Source: Candidatus Omnitrophota bacterium | GTDB lineage: Bacteria; Omnitrophota; Gorgyraeia; Velamenicoccales; Velamenicoccaceae | NCBI GenBank assembly: GCA_028717105.1 | Contig: JAQUOM010000028.1 | Location: 1 to 16,451, forward strand | Direction of reading: 5' to 3' | Length of the DNA stretch: 16,451 bases | Shown: one piece after another, positions 7,663 through 14,136 of the stretch | Numbering within the stretch: position 1 is the stretch's first letter | Layout: the number at the start of each line of letters is the position of its first letter | The notes under the pieces: generated by a model | Told to the model about the DNA's origin: nothing | Seen by the model: the letters and a program-made list of their open reading frames with translations, nothing else | The model's database searches: none | Translations under genes and position numbers: made by a program

Positions 7663-8151
7663 TCAGAAAGAAGCTGTATGTTTTTTTCTGTGGGGCTCCA
7701 TGTCTTTGATTAGAGCGATCTCGCCGCAGTTGGGGAATTTCGGGCAGTTGCAGCATTCAGCCCAGACCTTGTGGGGCAGTCTTGATTTCGCAATGATTTT
7801 AAAACCGAATCTCTTAAAGAATTTCGGCTGATAAGACAAGGCAAAGACTTTTTCTACTTCCAGCTCGGCAGCCTCCTCCATCAGGGATTGCACCAAAAGA
7901 GCGCCGAATCCCCTTTTCTGGAACTTCTTATGGACGGCCAGGGATTTGATCTCCGCCAGATTGTCCCAGCCGACGATGTGAAGGGCGGCGCAGCCGATGA
8001 CGTTGTTTTTTTTGTCCAGGGCGACCCAAAAATCGCGGATGTTCTCAAAAATCTCATTGAGGGACCTGGGCATCATCAGGTCCTGTTTGGCAAACATATT
8101 GATGAGCCTTTGGATCGTTTTGGCGTCTTTAATCCTTGCTTTTCTGATCAT
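7663..8151 (-). CDS. argA: GNAT acetyltransferase of the short N-acetylglutamate synthase type
   Basis: Small GNAT-fold acetyltransferase (162 aa). Residues 1-151 closely follow the short, kinase-less N-acetylglutamate synthases, which acetylate glutamate at the start of arginine synthesis. Diagnostic parts: the acetyl-CoA loop QKRGFG (78-83), AEIKSLAVHKKF (66-77), the F111-F115 helix FFKRFGF, and the family-typical C-terminal PHKVWAECCNCPKFPNCGEIALIKD with Cys residues at 133, 134, 136 and 142. The last 11 residues are a basic tail. Its ATG overlaps the glgC TGA by 4 nt (ATGA), so it is translationally coupled as the last gene of marC-glgC-GNAT. No other arginine gene lies in the window. It could act on another amine; the gene symbol is by family resemblance. 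Confidence 0.75.
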   Translation of the reverse strand: MIRKARIKDAKTIQRLINMFAKQDLMMPRSLNEIFENIRDFWVALDKKNNVIGCAALHIVGWDNLAEIKSLAVHKKFQKRGFGALLVQSLMEEAAELEVEKVFALSYQPKFFKRFGFKIIAKSRLPHKVWAECCNCPKFPNCGEIALIKDMEPHRKKHTASF

Positions 8152-9371
8152 TTAATCTCCGTGCCTTTGGCAACGACAACAACGCCGTTCTCGGAGACCG
8201 TAAACCGTTTTTTGTCCTTTTGGATGTCGTAGCCGATCACGGTCCTGGGCGGGATAATAATGTCTTTGTCGATAATGGCGCGCCTGATCTTGGCATAACG
8301 GCCGACATGGACCCCTTCCATAAGGATGGAATCGTGGACTTCGCTGTAACTGTTGACGCGGACATTGGGAGACAGGATCGATCGCTGGACGCGCCCTCCG
8401 GAAACGATGCAGCCGCCGGACGTCAAGGAGTCCAGCACCAGGCCCATGCGGTCGGGGTTTTCTTCGCCGGCGAAGACCGTCTTGGCGGGGGGATACTGCT
8501 CCTGGTAGGTCCGGATCGGCCAGGCCTTATCGTAGAGATTGAAGATCGGCGTGACCTCGATCAGGTCCATATTTGCCTCATAATAGGCGTCTAGTGTCCC
8601 GATGTCCCTCCAGTACAGGGCTTCCTTTTTATTTTCATCTTTGAAATGATAGGCAAAAACCCTGCGTTTTTTCTTGAGCATCTGCGGGATAATGTCTTTG
8701 CCGAAATCGTGAGATGTTTCTTTGCGGGCATCTTCGATCAGCTCTTGTTCTAAGATGTTGCGTTTGAATAGATAGATGCCCATGGAGGCGAAGATCATGT
8801 TGTCGTTTCCCGGCATGGTTTTCGGTTTCTTGGGTTTTTCCTGGAATCCCAGGATCCTGGAAGTCAGGTCCGCTTCGATGACGCCGAGCCCGGCAGACAG
8901 TTCTTTTTTGAGTTCGACGACGGCGACCGTCATGTCCGCATCATTGGCATGATGGAAGTCGATCATTCGGGCGTAGTTCATCTTATAAATGTGGTCTCCG
9001 GCAAGGATCAGGACCATTTCCGGCTTTTCCTGTTCAATGGTATAGATGTTTTGGTAAATAGCGTCCGCCGTTCCCAGATACCACGTCGAACCGACCCTTT
9101 GCTGCGCCGGGATCACGTCGATATATTCCCCCACTTCATTGTTAAAGAAATTCCATCCCAAACGCAGGTGGCGCTGGAGTGAGATGGATTTGTACTGGAT
9201 CAGGGTGTGGATTTTTCGTAAGCCCGAATTGATGCAGTTGGAGAGCGTGATATCGATGATGCGGTAGACACCACCGAAAGGCACGGCGGGTTTGGCGCGG
9301 TCTTTGGTGAGCGGGAACAGCCGTTCACCCTTGCCCCCCGCCAGAATAAACGTGACAACCTGAGGTATCAT
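8148..9371 (-). CDS. glgC: Glucose-1-phosphate adenylyltransferase (ADP-glucose pyrophosphorylase)
   Basis: Makes ADP-glucose from ATP and glucose-1-phosphate, the committed step of bacterial glycogen synthesis (407 aa; family about 380-430). The nucleotidyltransferase domain shows AGGKGERLFPLT (11-22), the PFGGVYRIIDITLSNC block (31-46), WYLGTADAIYQN (97-108), the metal/nucleotide Asp D126 in LAGDHIYK, FQEKP (176-180) and YWRDIGTLDAYYEAN (253-267). From about 300 the sequence becomes a left-handed beta-helix (SGGRVQRSILSPNVRVN, then HVGRYAKIRRAIIDKD), which in this family carries oligomer and effector contacts. Start: ATG lies 2 nt after the marC stop with no strong Shine-Dalgarno, so translation probably depends on marC. 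No other glycogen gene is in the window. Confidence 0.96.
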   Translation of the reverse strand: MIPQVVTFILAGGKGERLFPLTKDRAKPAVPFGGVYRIIDITLSNCINSGLRKIHTLIQYKSISLQRHLRLGWNFFNNEVGEYIDVIPAQQRVGSTWYLGTADAIYQNIYTIEQEKPEMVLILAGDHIYKMNYARMIDFHHANDADMTVAVVELKKELSAGLGVIEADLTSRILGFQEKPKKPKTMPGNDNMIFASMGIYLFKRNILEQELIEDARKETSHDFGKDIIPQMLKKKRRVFAYHFKDENKKEALYWRDIGTLDAYYEANMDLIEVTPIFNLYDKAWPIRTYQEQYPPAKTVFAGEENPDRMGLVLDSLTSGGCIVSGGRVQRSILSPNVRVNSYSEVHDSILMEGVHVGRYAKIRRAIIDKDIIIPPRTVIGYDIQKDKKRFTVSENGVVVVAKGTEIK

Positions 9372-9373
9372 GC

Positions 9374-9982
9374 CTATTTTAAGGAATAAATGACGCCTAC
9401 GACACCGAGCCGGACGATCATGACCCCGATGGCAGCCAGGAAAATATAGCTGATTTTAGAGAAGGCCTTGATTCCTGATTTCCCGAGGAAGTGGATCAGG
9501 GTGTCCGAGAAGCGCAGGACAAGCCATGCCAGGAGCATATTGAGGATGACGGATGTCATCGTGACCAGGGCCCCGAAGGCATCTAAAAGCATCATGGTCG
9601 TGACAAGGACCGCCGGCCCCGTGATCAAGGGCGTTGCCAAGGGGCAAATCCCGACATCTTCCCATAGCGATTGGTTGACGAAATCCCTGGATTTTCCCGG
9701 CAGGAGCAGATAGACAGAAAGAATGAACAACAGGATGCCGCCGGCGATCCGGAAATCGTCGATCGTGATACCCAGACCTCTCAGGATAAGCTTGCCGAGA
9801 AGCCCGAAGATAACGGCCAGAACGGTGGCAATCACAATGGATTCCGCCAGCAGCCTGCGTTTCTGCTTGTTGGACATATTCTCGGTCAATCCCAGGTAGA
9901 TGGGGATCGTGCCGATGATGTCCACCGCCAGGAAGATGGGGATGAACGTGACCAGGTAAGGTTTCAGGATGTTTAGTAACAT
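9374..9982 (-). CDS. MarC family integral membrane protein
   Basis: Six-span inner-membrane protein of the MarC/UPF0056 family (202 aa, full length); its molecular function is not established and the old multiple-antibiotic-resistance link is not supported for the family. Family marks: VDIIGTIPIYLGLT (20-33, variant of the usual DPIG..P), the FRIAGGILLFILSVYLLL helix (77-94) and PLATPLITGPA (114-124). Hydrophobic helices fall at about 8-32, 46-67, 76-94, 117-135, 138-158 and 176-198. No earlier in-frame start is possible because a TAA lies 9 nt upstream of ATG. A TATAAT box ends 8 nt before ATG, so the transcript may begin at or next to the start codon. First gene of marC-glgC-GNAT. Confidence 0.9.
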   Translation of the reverse strand: MLLNILKPYLVTFIPIFLAVDIIGTIPIYLGLTENMSNKQKRRLLAESIVIATVLAVIFGLLGKLILRGLGITIDDFRIAGGILLFILSVYLLLPGKSRDFVNQSLWEDVGICPLATPLITGPAVLVTTMMLLDAFGALVTMTSVILNMLLAWLVLRFSDTLIHFLGKSGIKAFSKISYIFLAAIGVMIVRLGVVGVIYSLK

Positions 9983-9990
9983 TGTCCTAT

Positions 9991-10018
9991 ATTATACAAA
10001 AACAGCATTGAAAAACAA
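9991..10018 (-). promoter_or_regulatory. Promoter for marC-glgC-GNAT, likely giving a leaderless transcript
   Basis: Perfect TATAAT on the minus strand at 9991-9996 with a poor -35 (TTGTTT, 10013-10018, 16-nt spacer). Only eight bases separate the -10 box from the marC ATG. The expected start of transcription, about 7 nt downstream of the -10, is therefore 1-3 nt from the start codon. The only purine-rich match (AGGA) is too close to the ATG to work as a normal ribosome site. Confidence 0.55.
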
Positions 10019-10039
10019 GGAAAATCCGCTTGGGCCCTT

Positions 10040-10065
10040 AAAAAACCCGTCCTCCTCAAGGCCGG
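10040..10065 (-). terminator. Intrinsic terminator after the GT-C/TPR gene
   Basis: Directly after the stop codon, minus strand: CCG-G-CCT, loop TGAGG, AGG-A-CGG, then G and six T. The stem is 6 bp with one internal G/A mismatch, and the T-tract (10040-10045) is right after it. It separates this gene from the marC promoter, which fits the gene layout. Confidence 0.6.
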
Positions 10066-12279
10066 TTAATCCTTTTCCACCAGAGATTTAAGTTCCGGAT
10101 TGGAGGCATCGTATTGATAAGCGGCTTTCCAAAAAGCCATGGCTTCTTGTGTCTCGCCCTGTTTGGCCAGAAGATTTCCCAATGATTCGGCGTATTTAGG
10201 CTCTCGAGGCGCGAGCTTGGCAGCGCGACGCAGGGCTTTCATGGCCCCGTCGGGGTCCTTTTCTTTGAGGATCAAGGCCTGGACGTAATAGCCTTGCGCG
10301 AAGTCGGGATATTGCTTCAGGACGGCCGCAATCACGCGTTCAGCTTTCGGCATATCGTTCATGCGGGCATAGATCAATGCCAGGCGGGCGCGCATCCACG
10401 GCTGTCCGCCTCCGTAGATCAGGTTCAGGCGGGCGTATTTATAGGCTTCCAGGTATTCTCCTTTTTCGAAATAGTAATCCTCGGCATATTTCAGGGCTTC
10501 GGCGTTATTCGGCATGATTTCCAGGGCGATGCCGGCCTCTCTCCACGCTGCATCGTGACAGCCGAGGACATTCAAGAGATGGGCGCGTTTTAAAAACGGC
10601 GTCGGGTAACGGGGAGCAAGCCCGAGTTTCGGAAAATCGACAACCGGCGGCTTCCAGTTTTTGAGGTCGATGTTGAATTCCTTGATCAGGGCGGCGTGTT
10701 CCGGAAGGTCGCGCAGGAAGATTACGGCAGCATCATCGAAATAAACGCATTTCCATCGTGGGTCCTTGTAAAGAAATTTGATGAGGCCCACGTGAAGGTC
10801 GCGATGAGGATTCGTCAGGAAGAATCCCTTGATGTGGTAACGTTCCAGGAGCATTTTCAGGGCGTCCTTGTTGCCTTCGCCGGCGCGCACGTAAGACATG
10901 AAAAAATCCGGCCCGTAGAGTTCCGTCCGGCCGTCGATGAAAACACGGCGCTGGGGATAAGCTGTTCCGACGAGATAGGACCCGGAATTGAAATCGTTGA
11001 ACATGTTCTGCGGGAAGGGGTGGGCCAGAAGGAAACGGACGGCTTCGCCGGGATAACGGTCGCGCGCGACCCCCCAGAGGTCGGATTTAAGCTCGTATGT
11101 GCGGAAGTCAAAGCTGGCCGTTTCCAGATATTGCATTGCGCCTTTTATCGGGTAATAAAAGAGGAAAAGGACAAAGAGGTAGCGGCCCAGGAATATTATT
11201 TTTCCGGACGGCAGCCGCGGCCGCGCCGCGGGGTCCTTGAAGGCGACGGAAAAATTATCCAGCGTCAGAAAAGCGGCGGCGATGCCGAAATAGGCGATGT
11301 TGCGGACGGCCAGGAGCGAAAAGCCGAGGAAAAACAGCCAGATCAGGATATCCGCAGGATTGATCCGGCGGTAATTGACGCGGAAGCTGAACAGGGAAAC
11401 AAGGATCAGGACTTTATAAGTTAGAAAGTTGCGAGGATTCAGGATATTGGACCAGGAGATGGGCCTGGCCAATTCCTGGATATATTTGAAGACGACCTTC
11501 CCTTCCTGGCTGATCTGGCCCAGGACCGCCAGAGGATACGCGGCTCCTTTGAAGCCGTGCGGGTTGACCAGGGATGCCGCGAGCATCAGGACAAAGATCG
11601 TGCAAAGCCGAACGATCTGCGACGTGTCTGCCGAATTGTTTTTTTTCCAGCCTTGGGGCAGGGGGATTTTTTTTTGCAGGAGTTCCCCTGCCAGGACCCA
11701 CAGCACAATGACCGGCCCAAGAAAAGAAAAGCCGTGCATGTTGACCCAGATCAACTGCAGGACCGGCAGGCTCCAGAACAAAATGCTGCGCCGGCCCCCG
11801 CATTCCTTCAGGATGAACATGTAAAGGGAGAGAAACAAGAGGCTGAAGATATCGGGACGGACGGTGAACCTGTAAGAAACAACAAGCATTGTCAAATACA
11901 GGATGATGAACACAAGGACCGGATGGGTCCGGCGCAGCCCGAAGAATAACAGCAGAAGGAATGTTGCGGCCACGACGATATTCTGCATGACGATCAGGCC
12001 GTCGGCCCCTCCTGTCCGATAGCTCGCGTAGCCGGCGAGTTGAAAGAGCCATTCGTGGTTGATCCAGGGTTTTCCGGATATGGTGAAGGAAAAAATATCG
12101 TTCAAGGGGACGCGGCCCGTTTTGGCGATCACCTCGCCTGTCTTGAGGTGCAGCCAGATGTCGAGGTCGGCGATCTCCCGGGAACAATAGACGACAAGGA
12201 TGGCGAAAAAAAGGACGATCAGAAGTCTGTGGATGATGAAATCTGCGGAATATTTTATGCGGGCAGGATCGATCTTCAT
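10066..12279 (-). CDS. Multi-spanning GT-C-like membrane protein with C-terminal TPR repeats
   Basis: Large membrane protein of 737 aa with the chosen start. The frame is open to an ATG at 12369, but that version would contain the promoter TATAAT in its coding region. The ATG at 12279 has GGAG 8 nt upstream and is preferred. Residues count from it: first membrane helix about 11-32; a GT-C-like loop with DLD (38-40), GRVPLNDIFSFT (55-66) and NHEWL (74-78); further helices at about 90-112, 118-136, 142-157, 167-196, 226-240, 285-299, 306-324 and 360-377; a soluble region with FNDFNSGSYL (428-437) and RRVFIDGRTELYG (444-456); then TPR-like helices about 560-735. The layout resembles lipid-linked-sugar (GT-C) glycosyltransferases, whose acidic residues in the first loop are catalytic. 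No substrate can be named, and no polysaccharide genes flank it. It is a single-gene unit with its own promoter and terminator. Function is inference. Confidence 0.75.
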   Translation of the reverse strand: MKIDPARIKYSADFIIHRLLIVLFFAILVVYCSREIADLDIWLHLKTGEVIAKTGRVPLNDIFSFTISGKPWINHEWLFQLAGYASYRTGGADGLIVMQNIVVAATFLLLLFFGLRRTHPVLVFIILYLTMLVVSYRFTVRPDIFSLLFLSLYMFILKECGGRRSILFWSLPVLQLIWVNMHGFSFLGPVIVLWVLAGELLQKKIPLPQGWKKNNSADTSQIVRLCTIFVLMLAASLVNPHGFKGAAYPLAVLGQISQEGKVVFKYIQELARPISWSNILNPRNFLTYKVLILVSLFSFRVNYRRINPADILIWLFFLGFSLLAVRNIAYFGIAAAFLTLDNFSVAFKDPAARPRLPSGKIIFLGRYLFVLFLFYYPIKGAMQYLETASFDFRTYELKSDLWGVARDRYPGEAVRFLLAHPFPQNMFNDFNSGSYLVGTAYPQRRVFIDGRTELYGPDFFMSYVRAGEGNKDALKMLLERYHIKGFFLTNPHRDLHVGLIKFLYKDPRWKCVYFDDAAVIFLRDLPEHAALIKEFNIDLKNWKPPVVDFPKLGLAPRYPTPFLKRAHLLNVLGCHDAAWREAGIALEIMPNNAEALKYAEDYYFEKGEYLEAYKYARLNLIYGGGQPWMRARLALIYARMNDMPKAERVIAAVLKQYPDFAQGYYVQALILKEKDPDGAMKALRRAAKLAPREPKYAESLGNLLAKQGETQEAMAFWKAAYQYDASNPELKSLVEKD

Positions 12280-12347
12280 CCGATGGGCTCCGGGTTTTTC
12301 GGCAGCTTCCGTGATGGATGCAACAAGGCGGCGCGGATACTCGTCAT
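12276..12347 (-). CDS. Possible 23-codon leaderless upstream ORF
   Basis: ATG at 12345-12347 lies at the expected transcription start of the promoter at 12355-12363, with seven bases between the -10 box and ATG. It opens a 23-residue frame (begins MTSIRAALLH, basic, no membrane segment), in a different frame from the downstream gene. Its TGA overlaps the ATG of the GT-C/TPR gene as ATGA, and the GGAG ribosome site of that gene lies inside it. This geometry suits translational coupling or leader-peptide control. No homologue is recognised and it could be chance. Confidence 0.35.
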   Translation of the reverse strand: MTSIRAALLHPSRKLPKNPEPIG

Positions 12348-12354
12348 GGGTTTT

Positions 12355-12363
12355 ATTATACCA
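12355..12363 (-). promoter_or_regulatory. Extended -10 promoter of the GT-C/TPR gene
   Basis: TGGTATAAT on the minus strand: perfect -10 (12355-12360) with the extended TGn element. No convincing -35 is present, which extended -10 promoters do not need. Predicted start near 12347-12349. Confidence 0.6.
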
Positions 12364-12414
12364 GACCAAAGCAGCAACGTTTGAAAAAATTTTTAATCGT
12401 GACGCAGAAATCCC

Positions 12415-12487
12415 CGGCTTTCAAGCCGCAGGATGAATGCGGCGAAGATTATCCCGCCTGAGAGTTTGCGAAGCAAGCGGGCGGGAT
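12415..12487. repeat. Dense palindromes in the spacer, partly like IS200/IS605 ends
   Basis: The 172-nt spacer 12370-12541 holds three structures. CGGCTT-TC-AAGCCG (12415-12428) overlaps GCCGCA-GGATGAA-TGCGGC (12425-12443), so the two hairpins exclude each other. ATCCCGCCTG (12451-12460) pairs with CGGGCGGGAT (12478-12487), one G-T pair, enclosing a small TTGC-GAA-GCAA hairpin. The first block (AATCCCCGGCTTTCAAGCCG, then GGATGAATG) resembles what I know of right ends of IS200/IS605 elements and the 3' part of TnpB guide RNAs. No transposase or TnpB gene is present. The last block looks like an extragenic palindrome. Confidence 0.45.
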
Positions 12488-12541
12488 GATCCAGGGGATT
12501 TATTTGAAGTCCCGGCGGTTAAAAATGCGCAGTGATCGCCC

Positions 12542-13707
12542 TTATCCATTGCCGGGCCCCACGATGATCCTGGGGATAAAAAATAAACACAAAAAGCTTG
12601 TCAGCGATGAGATGACAATGAGCCCTTCGAGGCCGATCCTCGGCAGCAAAACGGCGCCTGAAAAGTTGCTCGCCACGACGGCAAGATTGCTTAAGCTGGT
12701 CAGCAGGGCAAACGATGCGGCCTCAAGGCCGGAAATGGAGTTCCTCGCCATGAAGTCCAAGAGCAGGAGAAAAATGAACATGCCCAGAAGGCTATAGGCG
12801 ACGTGATAGACAACGGCCGTTGCCGGCGTGTAATAGAGATAGCTTAAGGTTGTTGCGGCGCCCAAAAAGACCGAAAAGAACAATGTTTTCTTCACGGGTA
12901 TTTTTGGGCTGAATTTGAAATAAAACAGAGCGCCGATGACGGCGAAGATCGTGCCCAGAGTGCTCAAGGTCCCGATCCAGAGCTTGCTCCATCGGAAAAT
13001 ATCTTTTTGTATGAAAAAAAGCGGCGTCCCGAAGGACGGGGAAAACTGATAGAGAAAGACAAACAAACCCGCCCAAAGGAGCCTTTTGGACCGGCAGATC
13101 GTTTTCATGTCCTGTATGAATTTCGAGGCGGTCTCTCTGCGGAGAGGTTCTTGTGTTTGGTAAAAATACGCGAAGGCAGCGGCCAGGATATAAATCGGGA
13201 CCAGGCATAGAAAACCGGTCGTATAGTCTCCCTTTTCGGCCAAATAGCCCCCTCCGACCCCTGTGACGAGAGCTGCCGCATAGATGGATATCCATTGTAC
13301 GCTTTGGATCTTGCCGGTGGCGTTGTATTTTTTGCCTTCGACGCACATGACCCCGTCGACAGCGACATCCCTGAAGGCGGCGCAGGCCGAACTGGCGATG
13401 AGAATTCCGATAATACCCCCAGGGGAAGGCGATGGAAGCCCAGGACAGTCGCCAGGACCGTGCTCAAGGACAGGGAGATCAGGATCCAGGCCCTTTTGTT
13501 TAAAAAGTTGTCAATCGTGTATCCGATCACGGGCTTGACCAGCCAGGCAAAAGTGACCAGGCTGGAGATCATCATGATTTTTTCGGCGGGGAATTTCAGC
13601 GATTCTTTGAGATAGTAGAAGAGGCCCTGGGAGGGGAGTGTCTCTATTCCTTGAGTAAAATAAACGGCGCTGCTGAGTGCAAAGACCCGAAACAGCTTGT
13701 TCTTCAT
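12542..13707 (-). pseudogene. BT1-like major facilitator transporter, interrupted by a frameshift
   Basis: Membrane transporter resembling the folate-biopterin transporter (BT1) branch of MFS; 388 aa if the frame is restored. The first 97 codons (13707 to 13417) encode the N-terminus: QGIETLPSQGLFYYLKESL (19-37) and WLVKPVIGYTIDN, helices 1-3. The reading then moves to another frame, which continues GIIGILIASSACAAFRDVAVDG and runs to 12542 with FSPSFGTPLFF and LEAASFALLTSLSNL, both BT1-like. The break lies at a G5 run (13416-13420, C on the plus strand). One extra G, or a -1 slip, joins the frames without loss. So it is a recent mutation, a sequencing error in a homopolymer, or less likely programmed slippage. 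Its ATG overlaps the secG stop by 4 nt. Substrate is unknown. Confidence 0.8.
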
Positions 13708-14132
13708 TGACCTGCGGGTTTTTGATCAGGAGCATCCGGAGTTTTCGGGGCTTCGGTTTGCGCCGCCGGTTCCTGTGCCGCCGGAAATGCAACAGGGGTT
13801 TGTTCTGAAGCCGGCGCGGACGCGTCGGCTTCCGTGCCTGGAGAGGATGCCTGCGCGGGAGCGGCTGTTGCCGCAGCATTAGGGTCATAGCGTTCTACCA
13901 GCGAACGGCTCTTCTGGATCGAAAGAAAAGCCAGGCTGAGGCAGGTTAAGAAAAAGACAATCGCCAGGACCGTCGTGGATTTAACAAGAAAAGAACTGGT
14001 TTTCGTGCCGAAGATGGACTCGGCTGACGAGAAATTCTCGATCAATCCCCCTCCCCTTCCTTGCTGGACGAGTACGATAAGGATAAGAAGAGAACAGGCG
14101 ATAACGTGGACCGTAATGATCAGGGCGAACAT
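13704..14132 (-). CDS. secG: Preprotein translocase subunit SecG with long Ala/Pro-rich tail
   Basis: Small inner-membrane partner of SecYE that aids SecA-driven export (142 aa). It has the two expected helices (about 3-22 and 50-72), and between them the family loop VLVQQGRGGGLIENFSSAES (20-39) then FGTKTSSFLVKST. SecG proteins often end soon after helix 2; here residues about 84-142 form an Ala/Pro/Glu/Thr-rich tail of unknown role, biased enough to suggest disorder. It sits 4 nt after tpiA and overlaps the transporter start by 4 nt (ATGA). The pgk-tpiA-secG order is common in bacteria. Confidence 0.93.
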   Translation of the reverse strand: MFALIITVHVIACSLLILIVLVQQGRGGGLIENFSSAESIFGTKTSSFLVKSTTVLAIVFFLTCLSLAFLSIQKSRSLVERYDPNAAATAAPAQASSPGTEADASAPASEQTPVAFPAAQEPAAQTEAPKTPDAPDQKPAGQ

Positions 14133-14136
14133 AAGA

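Noticed and set aside
12280..12369. Thirty extra N-terminal codons for the GT-C/TPR protein (start at 12369)
   Set aside because: The extension contains the TGGTATAAT promoter element and has no ribosome site; the ATG at 12279 has GGAG 8 nt upstream and is followed by the first membrane helix.
12510..12541. Possible terminator after the transporter gene (GCG...CGC followed by ATTTTT on the minus strand)
   Set aside because: Only about three base pairs can form in the stem, too weak to call.
13417..13423. Programmed -1 ribosomal frameshift site in the transporter gene
   Set aside because: In-frame reading is CTG GGG GTA, which does not make a standard X XXY YYZ slippery heptamer, and no obvious downstream stem was seen; a simple indel explains it better.
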